From positions 1 through 13,006 of the forward strand of contig DASZLR010000256.1 in NCBI GenBank assembly GCA_035552275.1: DNA of 13,006 nucleotides, read 5' to 3'. Shown one piece after another: positions 6,958-13,006 of the stretch. Under the pieces are notes generated by a model, which did no database searches, was not told the DNA's origin, and saw nothing but the letters and a program-made list of their open reading frames with translations. The DNA is from DASVLX01 sp035552275 (GTDB lineage Bacteria; Actinomycetota; Actinomycetes; Mycobacteriales; Pseudonocardiaceae). The translations under genes and the position numbers were made by a program. Every line of letters starts with the position of its first letter. Position 1 is the first letter of the stretch.

Positions 6958-8755
6958 GGACGGCCCGGTGAGTGATCCAGCCGACCAATTCCCGGCCATC
7001 GGCGGCCAGCACCGGCAGCCCGGTGCCCTCGGCCGTGACCAAGCCGTGCAGCGCGTCGGCGACCGTCGAATCCTCGGTGATCTTGGGCGGCATCTGCGCC
7101 AGATCAGCGACCACCCGATCGGTGGACTCCGGATCGCCCAGCGCCTCGGCGAGCGCGCGGGCGGTCACGCACCCGTGGTAACGCTGGTCGGCGCCGATCA
7201 CCGGGAGCACACCATTGGCGGAGAGCCACAGCGCCTGACTGGCCGCCTCGATCGGGGTGTCGGCGGCCAGCGGCTCGGGCAGCGGTTCCATCACGGTGTC
7301 GATACGCAACCGGCCCAGCCGGCTGTGTCCGGCCGGGGCGGTCAGGTCGACGCCGCGCCGGGTGAGCTTCAGGGTGTAGATCGTCTCCCTGGACAGCGCC
7401 CGGGACGTCACCGTGGCGACGACGATCGCCAGCATCAGCGGCAGGATGATGGTGTACTCGCCGGTGAGTTCAAAAAGGATGATCACCGCCGTGATCGCGG
7501 CGCGGGTGGCGCCGGCGAACGCCGCGCCCATGCCGATCAGCCCGTACATCCCCGGCGCCGCCGTCGTGGCCGGAAACATGTGGTGCGCGACCATTCCGAA
7601 AGCGGTGCCGCCCATCGCGCCGATGAACAACGAGGGCGCGAACACCCCGCCGGAACCGCCGATGCCGATGGTGAGGCTGGTCGCCACGATCTTGCCCACC
7701 ATGAGGATCACCAGAAACCACAGCACATATCCGCCGTCGATGGCGTGTGCGAGCACCGGATAGCCGACCCCGTACATCTCCGGTAGCGCCAGCAGCAACC
7801 CGCCGAGCAGCAGTCCGCCGACGGCCGGCCGCAGCCATTCCGGGCCGCGCGCGGCGCGCCAGGCCCAGTCGCAGGCGTCCTCGATCCAGTACAGGACGTG
7901 CGTGAACGCCACTCCGACCGTGCCGATCACCAGGCCCAGCACCGCGAACAGCAGGTACTCCCAGCCGCTGCGCAGCGTGAACGCCGACAGGTGCAGGAAC
8001 GGCTGGTTGCCGAACGCGGCGCGGCCGATCACGCTCGCGGTGACGCTGGCCAGCACGACCGCGCCGAAGGACTCGGCGGCGAAGTCACGGAGAATGAGCT
8101 CCATCGCGAAGAACGGTCCGGCGATGGGCGCGTTGAAGGTGGCCGCGATGCCGCCGGCCGCGCCGCAGGCGACCAGCACCCGAAGCCGACCCTCGGGCAC
8201 CCGGGTGAGCCGGCCGAGGCTGGAACCCCAGGCCGAGCCGATCTGCACGATCGGGCCCTCCCGGCCGACCGAGCCGCCGCCACCGATGCACAGCGCCGAG
8301 GCCACCGCCTTCACCACCGTGACCTGCGGCGGAATCCGGCCACCGCGCTCGGCGACCGCGTACATCACCTCCGGCACGCCGTGCCCGCGCGCCTCCGGAG
8401 CGAACCTGGTCACCAGCGGCCCGTAGATCGCGCCGGCCAGCACCGGGGACGCCAGCACGAACCACATGCCCAGCACCGGCAGGTGCGGATTGGCGGCGTG
8501 CCCGGCGGCGGAGTAGTCATCATGCCCGGACAGGATCCGGGTGAATGTGGTGATGAGCCAGCGGAACACGATCGCGCCGCCACCCGCGCCGGCGCCGATC
8601 AGTACGGCCAGCGCGACCAGACCGCCGCCGCTGGCTCGCAGCCAGTCCATCACCGGAGTGCGCGCCGGCACCGCCAGGGACCACCGCCTGCCGCGCCCCG
8701 GTGTCTCGGCCGGTGTCTGAGTCGATGTGTCCGTCGCTACCTCGGCTGTCATCAT
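6932..8755 (-). CDS. ClC-family chloride channel/antiporter with C-terminal CBS domains
   Basis: This 607-residue polytopic membrane protein has ClC hallmarks. Counting from ATG 8755: GHGVP 124-128 (the GSGIP position), GREGP 164-168 with gating Glu166, FNAPIAG 207-213, GGVFAP 369-374, and Tyr434 in GEYTIILP, matching Tyr445 of E. coli ClC. The cytosolic C-terminus has two CBS domains (about 486-541 and 551-607), which in other family members bind adenine nucleotides. It moves chloride or another anion across the cell membrane. The residue aligned to E. coli Glu203, the inner proton glutamate, appears to be Leu220 (AMEL), while Glu202 is kept as Glu219. The longer reading from TTG 8767 is possible; neither start has a Shine-Dalgarno, and ATG 8752 is also open. 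Its 3' end overlaps the DUF4239 gene. Confidence 0.95.
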   Translation of the reverse strand: MMTAEVATDTSTQTPAETPGRGRRWSLAVPARTPVMDWLRASGGGLVALAVLIGAGAGGGAIVFRWLITTFTRILSGHDDYSAAGHAANPHLPVLGMWFVLASPVLAGAIYGPLVTRFAPEARGHGVPEVMYAVAERGGRIPPQVTVVKAVASALCIGGGGSVGREGPIVQIGSAWGSSLGRLTRVPEGRLRVLVACGAAGGIAATFNAPIAGPFFAMELILRDFAAESFGAVVLASVTASVIGRAAFGNQPFLHLSAFTLRSGWEYLLFAVLGLVIGTVGVAFTHVLYWIEDACDWAWRAARGPEWLRPAVGGLLLGGLLLALPEMYGVGYPVLAHAIDGGYVLWFLVILMVGKIVATSLTIGIGGSGGVFAPSLFIGAMGGTAFGMVAHHMFPATTAAPGMYGLIGMGAAFAGATRAAITAVIILFELTGEYTIILPLMLAIVVATVTSRALSRETIYTLKLTRRGVDLTAPAGHSRLGRLRIDTVMEPLPEPLAADTPIEAASQALWLSANGVLPVIGADQRYHGCVTARALAEALGDPESTDRVVADLAQMPPKITEDSTVADALHGLVTAEGTGLPVLAADGRELVGWITHRAVLNAGRAIG

Positions 8756-8768
8756 TGCAGTATGCAAT
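8754..8768. repeat. Perfect palindrome at the ClC start codon, possible operator
   Basis: ATTGCA-GTA-TGCAAT has two perfect 6-bp arms and a 3-bp centre. It overlaps the candidate start codons of the ClC gene and lies 122 bp upstream of the divergent glycosyltransferase-like gene. On the minus strand CATACT 6 nt before ATG 8752 could be a -10 box of a leaderless transcript, with TTCAAA 17 nt further up as a weak -35. A regulator bound here would block the ClC promoter. Low certainty. Confidence 0.35.
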
Positions 8769-8889
8769 GGTTTGTCGGGTATTTGAATGTGAGATCAGCT
8801 ACCCCGGTCAGACGATCACGCCAGAGCGTCATGTTCTGATTGCTACGGTGTTCGGTCGAGACGAGTGGCGGCTTCGCTGAGCGGGGACG

Positions 8890-10644
8890 ATGACATACAA
8901 TGATCAACGGGAGCCGGGAGCCGGGAGCCGGGAGCCGGGAGCCGGGAGCCGGGAGCCGGGAGCCGGGAGCCTTCCGCCCGACACCCACCTTGATCCCCGC
9001 TGGGACACCATTCGCAGCACACACCGGGTGCTCGCCATCGCCCGCACCCGCACCGCCGCGAACCGGCTGATCGACGTCCTCACCGTCTTCGACAACGATC
9101 AGCGGGTCGACGTCTGGTTCACCGTCATCGCCGGGTCGGCCTTCGCTGACGGCCTCGACGCCGCCCTCCGCGCCGCCGGCCAACGGGTCGTCGCCTGGGA
9201 ACAGGCGCTGCGCACCGAATTCCAGCTGGCGATCTCGGCCAGCGACAAAGGTGACCTGCAGCTGATCGACGCGCCGCTGGTGATGGTGTCGCACGGCGTC
9301 GGGTACCACCGCTACTCGATCCCGCCCAATCCTGACGCGCCAACGGAAATCTCCGGCATGTCCAGCACGGCCCTGGGACACGCTCGAACCGTCGTGGTGG
9401 CACATCCTGCCCAACTCCGCACGCTGCGCCGGGTGTCGCCCGCCGCCGCCGACCGCGCCCTCGTGGTCAGCGATCCCTGCTTGGACCGGATGCTCGCCAG
9501 CCGCCGGCTCGCCGACCACTACCGGGAGGCGCTCGACCCGCGCGATCGACAACTGGTCCTGCTCAGCTCCACCTGGGGCGAGCAATCCCTACTCGGCCGG
9601 CACATCGACCTGCCGGCGCGGCTGCTCGCCGAACTGCCCACCGACCAGTACCAGGTCGCCATCGCACTGCATCCCAACGTCTGGGCCCGGCACGGCGCCG
9701 AACGACTGCGATCGTGGCTGCGCCTGGCGCTGGACGCCGGCCTCCTGCTGATCCCGCCCGAGGAAGGCTGGCGTGCCGCGCTCATCGCCGCCCGAGCCGT
9801 GATCGCCGATCACGGCTCGGTGCTGTGCTACGCGGCCGCGCTCGGCAAGCCCCTGCTGATGGCCGCCGACGGCGGTCCCGAGGTGGTGCCCGAATCCCCG
9901 ATGGACCTGCTACGCCGCCAGGTGCCGCGACTGCGTCCGGACCGGCCACTGCGCGCTCAACTGGAACAGGCCATGCACGACCACGACTCGGATCGGCACA
10001 CCGCGATCACCAGCACGATCTTCACCGAACCGGGTCAGTCATCGGTCCAGTTGCGGGACGCGCTGTACGGGCTGATGCGACTCGATCCGCCCGCGCACCG
10101 CGCCCGAGTCCGTCCCCTTCCGGTGCCCACGATCGACCGGCAGGAACCGACCGCGTTCACCGTGCACACCCGGATTTCTCCATCAACGCACCCCATCGTG
10201 GTTCGCATCGCCCGATATCCGTCCATTCTGGACGATCTCGATCCGCCGGCGGACGGCGCCGGCCCGCGCCACCTGCTCATCCACCACACCGAGCCGGATG
10301 AACGACTCACGCAGAGCGCCGCCGTGATCTTCCGGACCAAGATCGGACCGGGGCGGACCTGGGCCGCGGAAACCCTGGCCCGCTACCCCGGCTGCCGGAT
10401 CGCCGGCTGCGCGCTGGCCGCCGATCGGCTGCTGATCCGGCTGCGCGACGGCCTCGACCTCCATGCCGCGATCATCGCCGGCCCGCCGTCCGCGGACCTC
10501 GCGCTGTGCGCCGCCGCCGTTTATGGATGTTTCACCGCGGGAAAGGACCTGCGCGAACTCAGCCGGCTCACGATCGAGGCCGGCACCAGCAATGTCACGA
10601 TATCGTTGGCCGTAACATCAATCGGCGAGCAGCCGGGCCCGTAG
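8890..10644 (+). CDS. GT-B-like protein related to CDP-glycerol glycerophosphotransferases, repeat-bearing N-terminus
   Basis: From ATG 8890 the protein is 584 residues. Residues 7-27 are three copies of REPGAGS encoded by a 7-bp tandem repeat. Conserved sequence starts near residue 46 (HRVLAIARTRTAANRLIDVL). Later motifs are VSHGVGYHRY (133-142), LLSSTWGEQSLLG (224-236), ALHPNVWARHG (259-269) and ADHGSVLCYAAALGKPLL (306-323). These resemble the donor-side HP and SD-x-SSV motifs of TagB/TagF-type transferases that move polyol phosphates from CDP-polyols. Related actinobacterial proteins are, as I recall, often misannotated as translation initiation factor 2. The last 165 residues are an unrecognised domain. 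No membrane segment is seen. The Shine-Dalgarno before ATG 8890 (GGGGA) is very close; ATG 8900 is in another frame, and an in-frame GTG 9028 would give 538 residues without the repeat. Its 3' end overlaps the STAND gene by 27 bp. Confidence 0.8.
   Translation: MTYNDQREPGAGSREPGAGSREPGAGSLPPDTHLDPRWDTIRSTHRVLAIARTRTAANRLIDVLTVFDNDQRVDVWFTVIAGSAFADGLDAALRAAGQRVVAWEQALRTEFQLAISASDKGDLQLIDAPLVMVSHGVGYHRYSIPPNPDAPTEISGMSSTALGHARTVVVAHPAQLRTLRRVSPAAADRALVVSDPCLDRMLASRRLADHYREALDPRDRQLVLLSSTWGEQSLLGRHIDLPARLLAELPTDQYQVAIALHPNVWARHGAERLRSWLRLALDAGLLLIPPEEGWRAALIAARAVIADHGSVLCYAAALGKPLLMAADGGPEVVPESPMDLLRRQVPRLRPDRPLRAQLEQAMHDHDSDRHTAITSTIFTEPGQSSVQLRDALYGLMRLDPPAHRARVRPLPVPTIDRQEPTAFTVHTRISPSTHPIVVRIARYPSILDDLDPPADGAGPRHLLIHHTEPDERLTQSAAVIFRTKIGPGRTWAAETLARYPGCRIAGCALAADRLLIRLRDGLDLHAAIIAGPPSADLALCAAAVYGCFTAGKDLRELSRLTIEAGTSNVTISLAVTSIGEQPGP
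8908..8971 (+). repeat. Heptanucleotide tandem repeat (CGGGAGC)9 inside the 5' coding region
   Basis: Nine perfect copies of CGGGAGC run from 8908 to 8970, followed by one matching base. Each unit is 7 bp, so gain or loss of one unit shifts the downstream frame, while three units encode REPGAGS whatever the starting frame. No stop codon occurs in the repeat in any forward frame. Sequence identity among all copies suggests recent slippage. Two ATGs (8890 and 8900) lie just upstream in different frames. Confidence 0.95.
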
Positions 10645-12726
10645 CGTCACCTCGTGCGGGCTGCCCATCGCGGCGTGCCGAGCCGCCGCCCGTTGCAGAT
10701 ACTGCCGCTCGGCCGGACGATCACCGCGCCGCAGGGCCAGATCGGCCGCCAGTTCCAGGGCGTCCGCTTCGGACACCCATTCGCCGTGCCGCTGCGCCAG
10801 ATCGAGGGTGGCACGCAACGCCTCGTCGCACTGCCGGTCCCGACCGGCGGCGAAGCACACCCGCGCCGTGCTCAGCAGAATCCAGCCGAGCACGCCGTGT
10901 TCACCGTCCATCGGCTCGATCAGCTCGCGGGCACTCGCCAATGACGCCAACGCCTCGTCGTATCGGTCCAGTCCGAGCAGCGCCTGGCCGACCAGCAGCG
11001 ACATCAACGCAATCCCGCGCGAGCGTTCCAGCCGTTCGTTGATGGCCAGTGCGTCCCGGAAATTCCGCAGCGCCGACTGGTAATCCTGTTGGCGCAACAG
11101 CACATTCCCGGCGAAGTCGAGCACCGACGCGAACAGCCGGTCATCGCCCAGCCGCTCGACCAGATCGCGGGCCGCCGACAGTTCGGCGTTGGCCTCGCCG
11201 TACCGGCTGTTGTCCTGATGGCCCTTGGCCAGCAGGCAGCGGCAACGGATCTCGGCGGCAACGTTCCCCTCGGCGTGCGCCGCCCGCACCGCGAGCGCGC
11301 CGGCCTCGGTCCACGATTCCAGTGCCCGGCGCCGGTCGTAGAGCGCGTACAGCGCCTCGAACAGCTGCCACACCTCGGTGTGCCAGTCGCGTTCGGCCGC
11401 CGCGCGCAGCAACCCGAGCAGGTTCACCTGCTCCCGTTCCAACCAGTCCAGGCCGCCGCCAGGCAGAAACGGCGCCGGCGCCGCGTCCCAGATCGCGGTG
11501 TGGTCGGCGATGCGCAGTCGCGCGCGGCCGGTGGCGTCCGCGTCGGCCAGGAACGCGCCTCGGGACCACCAGTCCACCGCCCGTCGCAGCACGATGTTCC
11601 TGGTCTCGGCCGAATCCAGCTCGGCCGACAGCCGCAACGCGTGCGCCTGGGACAGCCGGTGCAGGGCGATGGTCTCGTCCTCGCGTTCGTCCACCAGGCA
11701 CGCCCGGTCCAGTTCGTCCAGCTCGCGCCGGGCCACCGAGACCGGGATATCGCAGATCGCCGCGACAACGGCGGCGTCGAAATGCGAGCCGACCAGCAGC
11801 CCGGCGTACCGGTACACCTGGGCGGTCCGCTCCGGCAGGTCGGCGTAGGCGAGGTCGAAGGCCGCGCGCACCACGGGTTTGCCACCGGCGGCCAGCTCGT
11901 CCAGGGTCTGCACGGCGTCGGCGAGCTCGCCGGTCAGCCGGGAGACCCGCCAGCGCGGATGACCGGCCAGCCGGGCCCCGACCACCCGCAGCGCCAGCGG
12001 TAGATATCCGCACAACCGGGCCAGCTCGGCCGATTCCGCGGACTGGGCGGTCACCCGGCCGTCCGCGCACATCTCGGCCAACAGCGCGACCGCGTGCTCC
12101 GGCGACAGCGGATGCAACCGCACGTCCAACGCGCCGTCGACGAGCAGTTCTTCCAGCACACCGCGTCCGGTGGCCAGCACCATGCTCGCCGGCGAGTTCG
12201 GCAGCAACGCGCTGACGTGCGCGGCATCGGTGACGTCATCGAGCACCACCAGCACCGGCCGCTCCGTGGTCACCGATCGATAGAGGTTCGCCCGGCCGGC
12301 GAAGTCCGCCGGAATGAACCCCTGCCCCACACCCATCGCCGCCAGCCAGCCGGCCAGCACCTCGGCCAGCCCGACGCCGCCGTGATGGCGCAGTGGTGCG
12401 AGATCCGCGTACAGCACGCCGCCGGGGAACCGCTCGCCCACAGCCGCCGCGACCTTGTACGACAACGCCGTTTTGCCGACGCCGGGCAGCCCGTGCAGCA
12501 GCACCACCGGCGGCCGGTCGCCGGGTCCGCGCGGCCGATCGATGACCTGCCACACCAGCGCGAGCTCGTCGTCGCGGTCGACAAAACCACGCGGCGGGGC
12601 CGGCGTCTGACGCGGGATCGTCGTCCACGTCTCAGCCGCGAACGTCACCGATCCGATTGTCTGCGCCTGGACGACCTGGGACGCCATGCCGGACAACTCA
12701 TTGTGCACCGACTCGTGATCGCTCAC
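10618..12726 (-). CDS. NB-ARC/TPR STAND ATPase with N-terminal amyloid-like motif
   Basis: This 702-residue protein is a bacterial NLR-like STAND NTPase. It has a short N-terminus (1-45), then GFVDRDDEL at 47-55 opening the nucleotide-binding domain. Walker A GLPGVGKT is at 79-86 and Walker B VLVVLDD at 158-164. A LATGRG sensor-like segment is at 184-189, and the GxP/GLPL-type CGYLPLALRVVG follows. A winged-helix region comes next, and from roughly residue 440 there is a helical TPR array (repeated LL, Y-x-A and R-x-A helices). Such proteins oligomerise on sensing a ligand through the TPRs and activate an effector or transcription. No enzymatic effector domain is fused here; instead residues 9-29 form a RHIM/BASS-like motif. 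GTG start supported by AAGGGGG 4 nt away. No helix-turn-helix or SARP domain is visible, unlike AfsR. Confidence 0.93.
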   Translation of the reverse strand: MSDHESVHNELSGMASQVVQAQTIGSVTFAAETWTTIPRQTPAPPRGFVDRDDELALVWQVIDRPRGPGDRPPVVLLHGLPGVGKTALSYKVAAAVGERFPGGVLYADLAPLRHHGGVGLAEVLAGWLAAMGVGQGFIPADFAGRANLYRSVTTERPVLVVLDDVTDAAHVSALLPNSPASMVLATGRGVLEELLVDGALDVRLHPLSPEHAVALLAEMCADGRVTAQSAESAELARLCGYLPLALRVVGARLAGHPRWRVSRLTGELADAVQTLDELAAGGKPVVRAAFDLAYADLPERTAQVYRYAGLLVGSHFDAAVVAAICDIPVSVARRELDELDRACLVDEREDETIALHRLSQAHALRLSAELDSAETRNIVLRRAVDWWSRGAFLADADATGRARLRIADHTAIWDAAPAPFLPGGGLDWLEREQVNLLGLLRAAAERDWHTEVWQLFEALYALYDRRRALESWTEAGALAVRAAHAEGNVAAEIRCRCLLAKGHQDNSRYGEANAELSAARDLVERLGDDRLFASVLDFAGNVLLRQQDYQSALRNFRDALAINERLERSRGIALMSLLVGQALLGLDRYDEALASLASARELIEPMDGEHGVLGWILLSTARVCFAAGRDRQCDEALRATLDLAQRHGEWVSEADALELAADLALRRGDRPAERQYLQRAAARHAAMGSPHEVTLRARLLAD
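12640..12702 (-). other. Short RHIM/BASS-like motif at STAND N-terminus (residues 9-29)
   Basis: Residues 9-29 read NELSGMASQVVQ followed by AQTIGSVTF. The pattern N..SG....VVQA..I..V.F fits what I know of the actinobacterial amyloid signalling motifs that resemble the metazoan RHIM and the fungal PP motif. These motifs sit at the ends of NLR-like proteins and pass an amyloid fold to a partner with the same motif. This copy has Gln22 where the consensus usually has Gly. Similarity by eye only. Confidence 0.55.
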
Positions 12727-12730
12727 GATG

Positions 12731-12737
12731 CCCCCTT
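12731..12737 (-). promoter_or_regulatory. Shine-Dalgarno AAGGGGG for the GTG-start STAND gene
   Basis: AAGGGGG lies 4 nt before GTG 12726-12724 on the minus strand. It supports GTG rather than an internal ATG (Met14) as the start, and so places the amyloid-like motif inside the protein. Confidence 0.7.
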
Positions 12738-12761
12738 GCTCGGCAACACCGGGTCACGATC

Positions 12762-12792
12762 ACAGTACTGGACGGCGCCCGCCCACTGTCAG
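12762..12792 (-). promoter_or_regulatory. Candidate promoter for the STAND gene
   Basis: On the minus strand CTGACA (12792-12787, five of six to TTGACA) is followed after 19 bp by TACTGT (12767-12762, T-A-N-N-N-T). With the overlapping hexamer AGTACT as -10, the spacer is 17 bp. The -10 sits about 35 nt before GTG 12726. It lies in the 81-bp gap after the acyltransferase gene, so the STAND gene may be transcribed on its own. Confidence 0.4.
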
Positions 12793-12807
12793 CCCTGCCA
12801 GCCCCCG

Positions 12808-13006
12808 CTAACTCTCGACAGTCTCGGCGGCCAACAACTCGTCCAGTTCGCGCACGGCGTCCCGGAGCTTGCCGGCGAAGGCATCCATCTGGTCGGCGAC
12901 GGCGGCCGGCGTGCTCAGGTACAGGTTGAACCGGTCCGGCAGCAGCACATAGCCGACTCCGACGCACCGGCTGCTGGTCGACCCGAAACCGAAGTACTGG
13001 ATGTTG
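12808..13006 (-). CDS. Probable choline/carnitine O-acyltransferase family protein, C-terminal fragment
   Basis: Only the last 65 residues and the TAG stop are in the window; the gene runs off the right edge. The fragment has YFGFGSTSS, then CVGVGYVLLPDRFNLYLSTP, then a helix ending RELDELLAAE. This order (FGFG, five to ten residues, GxGY, a strand with a polar xS(T) end, and a final amphipathic helix) matches the C-terminus of carnitine/choline acyltransferases (GFGP..DGYG.GY...F.ISS). Those enzymes move acyl groups between CoA and carnitine or choline. The catalytic His lies outside. The gene is upstream of and parallel to the STAND gene, 81 bp away. Other CoA-dependent acyltransferases of this fold are possible. 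Moderate confidence because the fragment is short. Confidence 0.6.
   Translation of the reverse strand, partial: NIQYFGFGSTSSRCVGVGYVLLPDRFNLYLSTPAAVADQMDAFAGKLRDAVRELDELLAAETVES

Noticed and set aside
8908..8971. CRISPR array
   Set aside because: The repeats are 7 bp, directly adjacent, with no spacers and no cas genes nearby.
8752..9585. Long minus-strand open frame across the heptanucleotide repeat (277 codons, with SRLPAPG repeats)
   Set aside because: It is antisense to the transferase gene, has no recognisable motif, and is explained by GC-rich codon bias and a stop-free repeat.
11049..12215. 388-codon plus-strand frame opposite the STAND gene
   Set aside because: Arg/Pro/Ala-rich composition typical of a shadow frame; the opposite strand has clear NB-ARC motifs.
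10618..12726. AfsR/SARP-type transcriptional regulator
   Set aside because: The NB-ARC and TPR parts fit, but there is no N-terminal winged-helix or bacterial transcriptional activation domain; the N-terminus is only about 45 residues.

Overview
This is a GC-rich (roughly 70% by eye) chromosomal stretch typical of a filamentous actinomycete such as Streptomyces, Nocardia or a Pseudonocardiales member. The evidence is third-position G/C bias, frequent GTG/TTG starts, translationally coupled 1-4 bp overlaps, and an actinomycete-type NB-ARC/TPR STAND protein. The genus cannot be fixed from the window. I see no tRNA, rRNA, CRISPR array or insertion sequence.

Region A (1-6105) is a divergent pair of small operons that looks like part of an amino-sugar or aminocyclitol style pathway. 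The leftward operon runs, in transcription order, Gfo/Idh/MocA dehydrogenase, sugar-phosphate isomerase/epimerase-like TIM barrel, M20 metallopeptidase/deacylase, and a malate/L-lactate dehydrogenase-family reductase that runs off the left edge. These genes overlap or nearly touch. The rightward operon is two different DegT/DnrJ/EryC1 PLP aminotransferases joined by an ATGA overlap. The 176-bp gap between the operons is the only obvious place for their promoters. The combination (oxidise a hydroxyl, isomerise, transaminate twice, deacylate, reduce) suggests an amino-containing small molecule. The product is not identifiable here.

Region B (6106-8889) holds a four-helix DUF4239 (bestrophin-like) membrane protein and, convergent to it with overlapping 3' ends, a ClC-family chloride channel/transporter with C-terminal CBS domains. 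A perfect 6-bp-arm palindrome sits on the ClC start.

Region C (8890-13006) starts with a GT-B-like protein resembling CDP-glycerol glycerophosphotransferases. Its 5' end carries nine perfect copies of a 7-bp repeat, preceded by two ATGs in different frames; this layout would act as a translational phase switch. Convergent to it, again with overlapping 3' ends, is an NB-ARC/TPR STAND ATPase whose extreme N-terminus carries a short motif like the RHIM-related bacterial amyloid signalling motifs. Upstream of that, on the same strand, is the C-terminal end of a probable choline/carnitine O-acyltransferase family protein cut by the right edge.

The two strongest leads are the heptanucleotide phase-switch candidate at 8890-8971 and the amyloid-like motif on the STAND protein at 12640-12702.
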